A DNA stretch of 64,000 nucleotides, taken from assembly GCF_900005765.1 (NCBI RefSeq), contig NC_041691.1, forward strand, positions 310,001 to 374,000. Reading direction: 5' to 3'. Position 1 is the first letter of the stretch. Each line of letters opens with the position of its first letter. The DNA comes from Plasmodium relictum (taxonomy: Eukaryota > Apicomplexa > Aconoidasida > Haemosporida > Plasmodiidae). Positions 1-9,513 of the stretch are shown one piece after another. The notes under the pieces are model-generated. The model did no database searches. It saw nothing but the letters and a program-made list of their open reading frames with translations, and was not told where the DNA came from. Both the position numbers and the translations under genes were made by a program.

Positions 1-2
1 TA

Positions 3-3000
3 AATGAGAATGAAAATATTCCAAAAAAAAATAATATTGAGAAAAACTTTAACACAAAAAGTAATTCTATTAAAGAAAAGATAGAATATACTAATGGTAA
101 TATTTATAATGGAGAGCTATTTAAAGATCATTTAAAATTTGATAAAAATTTTATAAATTTGTATAATTCTAAAAATATAAAAAGAAATAATGAAAATTAT
201 TTAAATATTGATATCTCCGATGAAATTAATGATTATAAAATAAGAAATGATGTTAATAGTAGTAAAAAAAATAGAATTTATTCAGAAAATAAAGAAATAA
301 ATATAAATGATAATAATTTGCTATGCACAAAAATAAAATATGATTGTAACTTTGAAATTAACAATGAAAATTTTCAAGAAAATAAAAAAAATAAAATAGA
401 ATATTTAATGAAATGTAATAATAAAGACAAAAAAAATATGGAAATATGTAAAAATGAAAAAGATATAAATAGTATAAATGGAAAAAATGTTAATAAAAAG
501 TTTATGTTAACTCAAAATTCAGTAAAAAAAGAAGTTTTTTCAAAAAATAATATAGAAAAAAGTTTAGATTGTTTAAAAGAAACAAAAGATAACTCATATA
601 TGAAAATATATCAGAATGCATTAAGTCATTCTGTTGACTCTCTAAATAATATAAATAAAGAGAATAATAATAAGAATTATTCTCATGATCTTTTTTTATC
701 TAGGATAGACAACTTGCTAAAAAATCAAAAAAAAAATAAAAATAAAATTGATTTTAGTAATAGAAAAATGAATGAAGAAAAAAGTCGTAATAATATATAT
801 TCAGAAGAAGAAAAAAAAAATTCCAATGAAAAAATAAAGGAAAAGTTAGAAATGATAAAACAAATTAACAATGAACAAAAAATTAATATTGATGAAAAAA
901 ACAAGTTAAAACATGAAATTAGCATAAAAAGAAAATTATATGAATTAAAAATTAGAAAAGAATTTGAAGAAAAAATAAGATTGAGAAGAAAATTAAATGA
1001 ACAAAAAATATTACAAGAAAAAAAAAAGGAACATATCAATTATAAAGATGATGATAATAAAAAAAAAAAGGAAAAAGAAGGAGCAGAAGATAAAGATAAA
1101 GAATTAGAAATTGAAAAGGAAAAAGAGAAAAAAAAAGAAAAAGAAAAAGAAAAAATGAAGAAGAAAAAATTATTTGAAGACTATTCTAGTGATGGAAGTT
1201 ATTATAAATATGTATATAGAAATTTATATGAAGAAACATGTAATAAAAAAACAAAAAATCATTTTTATGATATAGGTGATAATTTATATTTACAAGAATG
1301 TTCAGATAATTTTTTTCATAATAATAAAAGTCATTCATCAATTGACAATTCTATTTCTAATAGTTTTGATAATGAATTAATTTCTTTAAGCAAGATAAAA
1401 TTTGATGATTTTGATTATAATTACTTAAATGAACGTAAAATATCAATATACACAAAAAAAGAGAATTCTTCTTATGTTCATAAGAGTGAAAGCGATAGTA
1501 ACATAAAAAATAAGTTTTTAATTAAACCTAAAGTAATTTTAACAGATAATGAAAATAATTGCACAAGTGATCAAAGGAAAAATAGAAGATTTGAAGAGGA
1601 AAAATATAAATTATCATATAAAGATGATTTAAATAATCACAATAAAAGAGATATTAAAATTTCTTATTCTATGAAAGATGAGAAAAAAAAGCCTTCTGAT
1701 TATTCAAACAGTATATATAATTCTAACGAATATAAAAAGAATAATGAAGTATTAAATAAATTATTAAGCATAAAATATCAAAATAAAATAAACAAAAATG
1801 ATATAAATAAAAATGATATAAACAAAAATGATATAAACAAAAAAAATGGAATAATAATACAGAAAAATAAAATTGAGAAAATTTTGATTGAAAAAAATAA
1901 TATTGACGAAGTAAGTAATACAAATGAAGAAAATAATATAATTGAAAAAAATGTCACAGATAAAGAAATTCATTTAAGTGAAGAAAATCATGTAAATGAA
2001 AAAAATGGTATAAATGAAATAAATAATATAAATGAAGAAATTGTTATAAATAAAGAAAATAATGGAAATGAAGAAAACAACATAAATGAAAAAAGCAATA
2101 TAAATAAAATAAATTTAATTGAAGAAAATGGTATAAATAAAGAAAATAACATAAATGCAAAAGAGAAAATAAGCGAATTACATAAAATAAATAATGAAGA
2201 TGATAATATAAATGAAGAAAATGACACAAATGTATATAACTACAAATTATTGCTAAATAATCATTCATGCGACAGTTATTCTATTGAACATAAGCAAATG
2301 GATTACTCAAAAAAATATATAGAAAGTGAAAAACAAATTAGTAATATCAATTTTTATGGGAATTATAATGATATAAAAGAAAACAAGAATTCAACAGTAA
2401 AATCATCATTAGAAAAATCAAATTTAGAAAAATTACATTTGTCTAAAAGTCATTCTAATAAAATGGAATATGAAAATAAAATTAAAAATAAATCATCTTT
2501 AAGTAAAACAAAAGAATATTGTGAACATTTAACAAATAACGAAATTAGTTTAAATGAAAATGAAGAAAAAAAAAAAGATGATGATATGAAATCTTCTTTA
2601 TCTTCATCAGATAATATTATTCCAAAAATTAACATTTTACAAAACAAAGAAAATTATATTCCCCTAGATGTTGCTTTAAATTTCGTTATGGATAACCAAA
2701 AATTAAAAAAAAATATACAAAAGGAAAATAAAGGAAACAAAAAAAAGAAGTAACTAAAAATAGAATATTTCATATTATTTATGCATATGTTTATATTTTA
2801 TTATTTACTATATATAGTATTCCTTTTTTCTTAATGGCCTTTTTTTGATTTTATTTTATAATATTTTAAATTAATATTCCGACTTTTCAATTTTTCAATA
2901 ATACTTTTATTTTGTTATTTTATTCTATTTTCTTTTCTTTTATAGAACATTTGTTCAGTGGTTAATGGAAGAAAGGAAAAAAAGATTAAAAAATAATTTA

Positions 3001-3015
3001 CCAATAGATATATAA
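3..3015 (+). CDS. Low-complexity Lys/Asn/Glu-rich protein, 5' truncated, two exons
   Basis: The reading frame is already open at the left edge, so the gene begins upstream; there is no ATG near the first part of the frame. Exon 1 runs to 2749 and exon 2 is 2946-3015. The donor GTAACT at 2750 and acceptor TTTTATAG ending at 2945 join in phase (aa|a = Lys), bypassing the TAA at 2751. Exon 2 gives a tail beginning TFVQWLMEERKKR and ending at TAA 3013-3015. About 938 residues are visible. They contain charged coiled-coil stretches (Glu/Lys runs near 840-1160), three 15-bp NKNDI repeat units (about 1790-1837) and degenerate Asn-Ile-Asn-Glu repeats (about 1880-2230). No domain is recognised. It could be a cytoskeletal or nuclear Plasmodium-specific protein, but the visible part does not show which. 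Confidence 0.8.
1790..2230 (+). repeat. In-frame NKNDI and NINEEN-type repeats
   Basis: Three near-identical 15-bp units encoding NKNDI at about 1790-1837 are followed by a long field of imperfect repeats built on Asn-Ile-Asn-Glu-Glu/Lys-Asn. The unit length is a multiple of three, so the repeats can expand without shifting the frame, as in many Plasmodium low-complexity insertions. Confidence 0.75.
2750..2945 (+). other. Intron of the first gene
   Basis: A 196-bp GT...AG intron (GTAACT ... TTTTATAG), T-rich near its 3' end. Without it the protein would stop at the TAA that overlaps the donor. With it the frame continues into a coding-like 22-codon tail containing two Trp/Met-bearing helical turns. 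Confidence 0.72.
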
Positions 3016-3840
3016 AATTAATATGCTTTATTATTTTCATTTTTTTTTTAATAATCTTCTTTTTTTTCTCTTTATTATTTGTTTTTATATTTATCTAAAT
3101 AATAACTATATTTTAATATATATATTTATATATACGTGTATTTTTTTTTTTTTTTTTTTTTTTTTTCTATATTTTTTTTTTAACTGTTTTTACGATAGAA
3201 TAAAAATTTCGCAAATTTTTATTTTTCACATCAATATTTTATAAAAAAAAATGAAATTGCAGAAATATTTCGTAAAAAAATAAAAATTCTCATTAATATT
3301 TAAGAAGAAATAAATTTAAATGTGTATATAGAAATTTAATTTAAAAAAATAAAAAATACATAAATATGTCTATCATTAGGAATAATGTGTGCATTTTAAT
3401 CTAATAATATATTATATAGAAAAAATTAACAAGAAAAAAAAATAATAAAATTACAAGAAAAGGGCAAAATATTAATGTATTTTTTTTTTTTTTTATAACT
3501 TAAAAGTTTTATTTATATTATAAAAAACTGTGCATTTATTTTTTCTTTATTTTCATAAAAACTAATATATAATCATTTCCTTATTAGAAAATTTGAAAAA
3601 AAATATCAGAAATGTAAATAATTTCTATCAAAAAAAAAAAAAAAGGAAAAAAAAGTACTAGACAATATTAAAAAAGAGCTTCGAAGTATTTTTAAAAGAC
3701 TATAATAAATTAGAAAAATGAAAAATATATATAAATTGCAGAATATTTTAAATTAAAATAATACTTATATTATAGAGGTATTTATAAAAAAATTACCTTT
3801 TTTCGTTCTTATAAAAAAGGAAAAAAAAACAAAGAAAAAA
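3016..3840. other. Intergenic, no gene seen
   Basis: This spans the 3' flank of the first gene and the promoter side of the ankyrin gene. It holds T runs of 20 or more at about 3140-3166 and 3170-3181 and other A/T homopolymers. The short open frame at 3023-3244 is Phe/Ile/Tyr homopolymer translation and not credible as a gene. Confidence 0.7.
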
Positions 3841-5025
3841 ATGATATCAATAACTTTAACAAATGACAGTGTTCATGATAAAATATCTGACTTAGGGTTG
3901 TCTGTTTTCATAGGTATTTTTTTTTTTTTTTATATTTTATCTTATTTTTTTTATTCTATAACATAATTTTTTTTGCTCCATTAATATATCAGGTAACATA
4001 AAAAGAGCAAAAAAGTTGTTAAAAAAAAATGACATAAATACAAAATTTAAGGTAATAATATATTTAAAAAAATTATGTCTTTATTTTTAAAATAAAATTA
4101 ACAAAAAAAAAAAAAATATATTAAAATTATTTTAAAAATTTAATAATGATTTATTATTTAAAGAGATAACCAATATAAAATTTTGTTTTACTTGGAGTAT
4201 TACTTAGTTTATTTTATTTAATTTTTTTTTTATTAGAATAATAATAATTTACTTCACATATGTTCTTATAATGAAGACGCTAATATGTTTTATTTTTTAT
4301 TAACTAATGGATGCGACTATAAGCATATTAATGTTAAAAAAAAATAAAAGATAATTAAAAAATACATAATTAAAAAATTAAAAGATGAATTACTTATAAA
4401 AATAATAATAAAAAAATCAATTATATTTTTATTTATTACAAAATTTTCATTTTTTTTTTTTTTTTGAAAAAAATTAAAGGATAATGGGGATACATGTTTA
4501 CACATTGTTGCATTGAATAATAATTTATATTGTCTAGATATTCTTTGTCGTAATAATATTAAAGACATTATTAATATAAAAAATAAGGTGAATACACAAT
4601 TAAAATAATTCTATTAAAATTTATAATTTACTTTTATGTTATTTGGATTTTCAAAAATTTATATATTCTTGTTAATTATTAACTATCTAAAATAACAGGA
4701 AGGAGATACAGCGTTACATATATCTATAAAAAATGGATTTTATCAATTTTTTTCTTTACTAATTAAAAATGGGGCAGATGCAAATATAAAAGACAATGTA
4801 ATTATTTATATACATACATATATATATTTTTTTTTTTTTCATTTTTTGATACTTTTTTCTATTCATTTTTTTTTTTTTTTTGTATTTTTTTTTTTTTTCC
4901 AGTTTGATATGGATTGCTACGAATTAGTAGATATCTACAGAAAAAAGGAAAAATTTTATGATTGCGAATCAAATATATATTCTAATATGTACAATTTATT
5001 AACAAATATGAGAAAAAAAAATTAA
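3841..5025 (+). CDS. Small ankyrin-repeat protein, six exons
   Basis: Reconstructed from splice sites: exons 3841-3913, 3993-4051, 4237-4332, 4480-4587, 4699-4797 and 4903-5025, all with GT donors and AG acceptors and with consistent phase. They give a protein of about 185 residues. Three ankyrin-type repeats are visible: LLHICSYNEDANMFYFLLTNG, then NGDTCLHIVALNNN, then GDTALHISIKNGFY followed by LLIKNGADANIKDN. Intron boundaries fall between repeats, which is common in ankyrin genes. The C-terminus (YELVDIYRKKEKF) looks like a last half repeat plus tail. There is no signal peptide or other domain, so it is probably a soluble protein-binding adaptor. The exon 3 donor (GTTAAA) and exon 4 acceptor (ATTAAAG) are the weakest joins. 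Confidence 0.82.
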
Positions 5026-5409
5026 AAGAATTTTTTTTTCAATAAAATTTATCTACATAATTATTCTAATAAAAACATACACATATGAAATTTAATATTT
5101 TATCTTTAAAAAATTTTAATTTAATACAACGTAGAAAAGAAGGAATATAAAGTTTAGTACATATGGATTATATATATAATTAACTTTTTTATACTTTAAC
5201 AATTTTTTTTTTTTTTTTGTGAACAATTTGTGAAATTTTTTTTTATTTTATCCACTCTATTTCATTTCATTTTTTTTTTTTTTTTTTTGAATATATTTTT
5301 AAAAATTCATTGTTACTACGAATATTTTTTAGTCTATTTAGTTAGAAAAAATGAATTTTTAATTTAAATTTTCTTTTCATTGACTATTTTTATTTTTTTT
5401 AATAAAATA
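5026..5409. other. Intergenic, no gene seen
   Basis: AT-rich flank between the ankyrin gene and the IF-3-like gene, with several T runs (about 5202-5218, 5268-5288). No coding or RNA signal is seen. Confidence 0.7.
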
Positions 5410-5784
5410 ATGCTATTTCACATATTTTTTTTCATAATATATGTATTTTTCATTTTAATAAATTATAATGGATATGCTAACTGTTTTTATCAAACAAAAA
5501 TTTGCTACAAATTTTTTTATTTAAAAGAAATTAATGATGCAACTAAATATTCAGATGGGTATGATAGATATATACAAGTAAATTAAATAAATAATAAAAA
5601 AATATAAATAAATAAAATAAAATTAAAAAATATTGAAATATTTTATAAAATGTATATTATAAAAAAAAAAAAAAAGTAATCTCTTTAAAAATTCTACAAG
5701 GAAAAAAAAATAAAGCAGTTAAAGCATAAGGTTGAAAATAAACCTGTTAAGCAATTAAGAATAACACCAAGGTGATATAAAAAA

Positions 5785-5849
<65 letters not shown>

Positions 5850-6189
5850 CATTTTCTTTTTTTAGAATTGCTATGAATGATTTATTAATAAAAATAAATT
5901 CAGCAAAACAATTTTTATTGAAAAGACACAGAGTAAAAATTATTTTTTATTCATATATATATATATATATTTTAATTTATTTTAATTTATATTTACTTGA
6001 TGAGTTTAGGTAAAATTTATTTTAACATTAAAAGGAAGAGAATATACTAATACAGAAAATGTAAAAAAGATATTTTCAAAAATTTCAGAAGAGTTGAAGA
6101 ATTTCGGTATTTCTGAAACTATGCGTCAAAATGGTAATGTAGTATCACAATTATTTAATTTAAAAGCAAAAAAGAAAAATGAAACTTAA
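5410..6189 (+). CDS. Organellar translation initiation factor IF-3-like, four exons
   Basis: Exons 5410-5577, 5701-5771, 5866-5932 and 6010-6189 join in phase to give 161 residues. The second half matches the IF-3 C-terminal domain: VKQLRITPRIAMNDLLIKI, then RHRVKFILTLKGREYT, corresponding to bacterial VKEIRLRP...VRFRGREM, with the basic linker IQEKKIKQLKHKVE before it. This domain binds the small ribosomal subunit and discriminates the initiator tRNA. The N-terminus from the ATG at 5410 is strongly hydrophobic (MLFHIFFFIIYVFFILI), like a signal peptide, followed by a polar stretch. That fits a bipartite apicoplast leader, although a mitochondrial location is not excluded. The usual IF-3 N-terminal domain of about 70 residues is missing or unrecognisable. 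Part of its end (SDGYDRYIQEKK) resembles the DYGKYKYEQ segment. Confidence 0.85.
5787..5843. repeat. (AT)n microsatellite inside an IF-3 intron
   Basis: About 57 bp of uninterrupted AT dinucleotide lying in the intron 5772-5865 of the IF-3-like gene, immediately upstream of the acceptor region. Confidence 0.9.
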
Positions 6190-6878
6190 TGAATTAAAAA
6201 AAAAAAAAAATAGGATATTACAGAAAAGAACGAAATAAAGAAAAATAAAGCATTTTAAACTAATGGAAAATTTATCTTTATAAAAAAATTAAAATGTTTA
6301 AAAATTTTGTTATAAAAAAAACAAAGATCCTTTTTTTTTTTGTAATTATTTGAAACTTTAATTCAATATAATAATATATAAACTTTCTTTTTTGGTTCTA
6401 TATGTTTATGAAACCTTCTATTTCATTATATAAAATTTTTTTTTTTTTTCGTTATATACACATTTTAAGAATTTTTTTTTAAATCTTCTTATTTTTTTTT
6501 TATAATCCCATCAAATATTTAATTCCTCCATTTTACCATTAATTTTCTTGTCTAAATAAATTTTCAAGTTAATTATTTATAATTTATAATTTTTTATTAA
6601 TTTTCTTCCTGTTAATTTAATATTTTAAATTAAGAAGAATTATAGATATAATGAATACAATGAAAAAACAAAAAAGAAATGAATATTATGTAATAAATTA
6701 AAAAAAAAAAAAAAACATAAAAAATAGTTACAATAAATATTGACTAAAAATATATGGAAAACAAATATTTTTAAACCAAAGATGAATTTTCCTAAAGATA
6801 TATAGATATAATGAAAATATATTATATGAATTTTCATAATAAACTAAAAAAAATATATTTATAATTTCTTTTTATATT
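6190..6878. other. Intergenic between convergent genes, no gene seen
   Basis: Tail-to-tail spacer between the IF-3-like gene (plus) and the SAYSvFN gene (minus). It contains poly-A/T runs and presumably both 3' UTRs. The short minus-strand frame at 6640-6837 is Phe/Ile/Tyr-rich noise. Confidence 0.7.
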
Positions 6879-7325
6879 TCAAAAATCGGATGAATTATTT
6901 TTAATGACTCCACAACATTTTTTAAATTTCTTCCTAGAACCGCAAGTACATAATTTGTTGTTATATTTTGATGATCCTTTTATATAAATCTTATTTTTGT
7001 CAATATCATGAAATCTTAAAAAATTATCATCACTGTCATCATTTTTAAATTTACTATTTCTAAATTCTTTCTCTATTTGATTCATTCTTAAATCACCAAT
7101 TAGATACTTTCTTCCTTTATTGAATATAGAATATGCACTTATATTATTATCGTTATTATTACCTAAATTTAAAAATATGGATATAATTAAAACAATTATT
7201 ATATACACAATACCGAATACATTGTAAAAAAAATAACAAGAGCATAATAAAATTATTGTCACAATTTTAGGATTAAAATATTTTTGAATATTATTTTTTT
7301 TAGAATTTTTTTTTTTTTTTGACAT
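6879..7325 (-). CDS. SAYSvFN-domain membrane protein with C-terminal SEC-C motif
   Basis: Start is taken at the ATG at 7325 (MSKKKK); the open frame extends four codons further but without ATG. The protein has 148 residues. After a basic N-terminus come hydrophobic residues 20-52 in two close segments, then the signature NISAYSIFNKGRKYLIGDLR (residues 61-80), which defines the SAYSvFN family (human SAYSD1). The end carries a SEC-C zinc motif, C126-x-C128 and C137-C138 in CTCGSRKKFKKCCG. Family knowledge: human SAYSD1 is an ER membrane protein at the translocon that helps clear stalled, UFM1-modified ribosomes. Human SAYSD1 as I recall it has no SEC-C motif, so the combination is notable. Inferred location is the ER membrane, with the SAYSvFN and SEC-C parts on one face. 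Confidence 0.88.
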   Translation of the reverse strand: MSKKKKNSKKNNIQKYFNPKIVTIILLCSCYFFYNVFGIVYIIIVLIISIFLNLGNNNDNNISAYSIFNKGRKYLIGDLRMNQIEKEFRNSKFKNDDSDDNFLRFHDIDKNKIYIKGSSKYNNKLCTCGSRKKFKKCCGVIKNNSSDF

Positions 7326-7717
7326 AGCTTCATACAAATATATGGAAAGTAGTATTATAACTATTAAAAAAAAAATTCAAATATTTTTTAAATAATACAA
7401 TTAATATAAAATCATTTTCTGATTTTAAAAGTAAATTGATTTATTTAAAATTATGCTTTGTATTATTTTAATGATATAAGACTAAAAGTAAAATCAAAAA
7501 AAGGAACAAAAAAAAAAAAAATATATATTTTAATTTAAATACATTGTAACAACAATTATGCAAACTTTTTTTTTCACTTACAAGAAAAAATATACGAATT
7601 TTACAAATTGTTTCTGTGCATTAAAGGAATTTATAATTTTTTTTTATTTTGAAATAAATTGTATTTAATTTTATATTAATTTATTTTTATATTTGTTTAT
7701 TTTTTTTATTTTTTCAT

Positions 7718-7752
<35 letters not shown>

Positions 7753-7866
7753 TTTTATTTATTTTTAATTTTGAATAACAAATTACTAAATTTATATTTA
7801 ATCAGTGTTTTTTTTTTTTTTTCTATTCTTTTATTAACCTTATTTACAAAAAATTATCTTTTGAAA
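7326..7866. other. Divergent promoter region, no gene seen
   Basis: Head-to-head spacer between the SAYSvFN gene (minus) and the small membrane-protein gene (plus). It includes a (TTTA)n tract at about 7719-7765. The 5' extension of the frame at 7693-7866 is T-rich translation and is treated as UTR. Confidence 0.65.
7719..7765. repeat. (TTTA)n microsatellite
   Basis: About ten copies of TTTA/TTTAT in the 5' flank of the five-exon gene starting at 7867. Confidence 0.85.
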
Positions 7867-8728
7867 ATGAAAAATAATTTATTAGAAGGAAACGACAAAC
7901 AGAAAACTAGTAATATAATTATATATTTATTTTGTGAAATTATAAACTGAATATAAAGTAAAATATATATAATAAAAATTTTTTTTGTAGGTTTTTGTAA
8001 CAGATGTAAAAGTAAAATTTTCAAAAGTATAAAAGGGCCAAGTATAACTCACAGTATTTTATTTGGGATATGTGGAGGTATTTAAAAAGAGGAAAAAAAA
8101 ATTCTAAAAAAAATGATTATATTTTTAGTTAAATTTTATTATAAATAATATAATATATGATTCCTGATTTATTTTAAATAATTATTTTGTTATGTATATT
8201 TTTTAATGTATTTCATATAAAACTTTATTATTTTGTGTAAATTTTATATATATTATTTTGATATCTTGTTTCTGTTTTTTTTTTTTTTCTTAGGTCTTTT
8301 TTATTACGGTTCTTATTATTTTTATAGATATATAAAAATAACATTTTTTGATACATCACATGTATCAAATGAAAGTAGAAAAAGATATATGGAGAAGCAA
8401 ATGCTTTTTTATAATGATTTAGGATATGACTTATCAATGAAATATATCGGTAATAATGAGAAAAAAATAAAGGAAAAAATTTAAATAAAATCATTTTTTA
8501 TTTTATATTTATTACGAATTTTGTGATATATAAATATGTGTTATTTTTTTTTTTTTTTAGGAAATTTATGTAAATATTACGATCCAGTTGCATTAAGATT
8601 ACCTTTTCAGCCACTGTAATAAAAAAAAAAATTATATAATCTTATATTATCAATTATGTATACATATATACCCAAATTTTTTTTTTTATTCTTTTTAAAT
8701 TTACAGTGATGATAAATATAGGCTTTAA
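7867..8728 (+). CDS. Small single-membrane-span protein, five exons, function unknown
   Basis: Exons 7867-7909, 7991-8077, 8294-8449, 8561-8615 and 8707-8728 join in phase and give 120 residues. All introns are GT...AG with T-rich 3' ends. The protein starts MKNNLLEGNDKQKTSFCNRC, so it has a CxxC pair near the N-terminus. It then has one hydrophobic segment (HSILFGICGGLFYYGSYYF), a charged region (SNESRKRYMEKQ) and an ordered, non-repetitive C-terminus (YYDPVALRLPFQPLDDKYRL). The lack of low complexity and the precise intron structure suggest a conserved functional protein. Size and layout recall small subunits of organelle membrane complexes, but I recognise no family. The last intron (8616-8706) replaces a stop that would otherwise follow PFQPL. 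Confidence 0.75.
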
Positions 8729-9513
8729 TTTGAAGGATTCGAAATAATAGTTTATTTCTTTTAAATACTTTTTATATCTATTATGTTCTAATTATTATAT
8801 ATAATACAATTTTTTTTTTTTTTTTTTTTTTTTTTTGTTATATACTTTTATTAAGAGGATTAAGTTTATTTTTATAATATGATAAAAAAAAAAAAAAGTA
8901 AATTGATAAAAATATATTTTATTTTTTAATGTTATTAACTTATAAAGAAAAAGTAAAAGTTGTTTATTTCTAAATGAGGACTTTTCATAATTTATTATTA
9001 TTATTTTTTTTTTTTTCGTCAAGATTAAATAATATATACTTTAATACATTTTATTTTTTATAAATTATTTTTTATTTTAATTTTATCTTATATTCACGAA
9101 TTAAAAAAAAAACTATTATAACTCAATAATGGTGTTTTAAATATAAATAAATAAATAAATAAATATATATATATATATAATAATTTGGCTTACTATATTT
9201 TTATTTTTGTAGAATAATTTATTATTTTTCCCTTTTTTTCAAGTATAATTAATATTATTATAAAATTCTAAATAAAGTTGTAGAAATATCAAAATTTTCA
9301 AATTTTACTTTTTTAAATTTTTATATTTGATTCTTTTTGTTATGCTTTGATTTTTTGTAAATTTACTTACTATAATAAATTATATATATAGAATAAAATA
9401 TACCAACAAAATTTTTTTTGAGATTTGAATTGAAAAAAATTTTAATATCATAAAGAATATATTGAAAAAAATAATTTTTTTCTTTTTTTTAAAAGAAAAG
9501 CATGTAAAAGAAA
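8729..9513. other. Intergenic, no gene seen
   Basis: Spacer before KRI1. It holds long T and A runs (for example 8812-8836) and a short (ATAA)n/(AT)n patch near 9138-9180. It probably contains the 3' UTR of the small membrane-protein gene and the KRI1 promoter. Confidence 0.7.

Noticed and set aside
3023-3244. Plus-strand frame of 73 codons rich in Phe, Ile and Tyr.
   Set aside because: Translation of T-rich intergenic sequence; no ATG-proximal coding composition or conserved motif.
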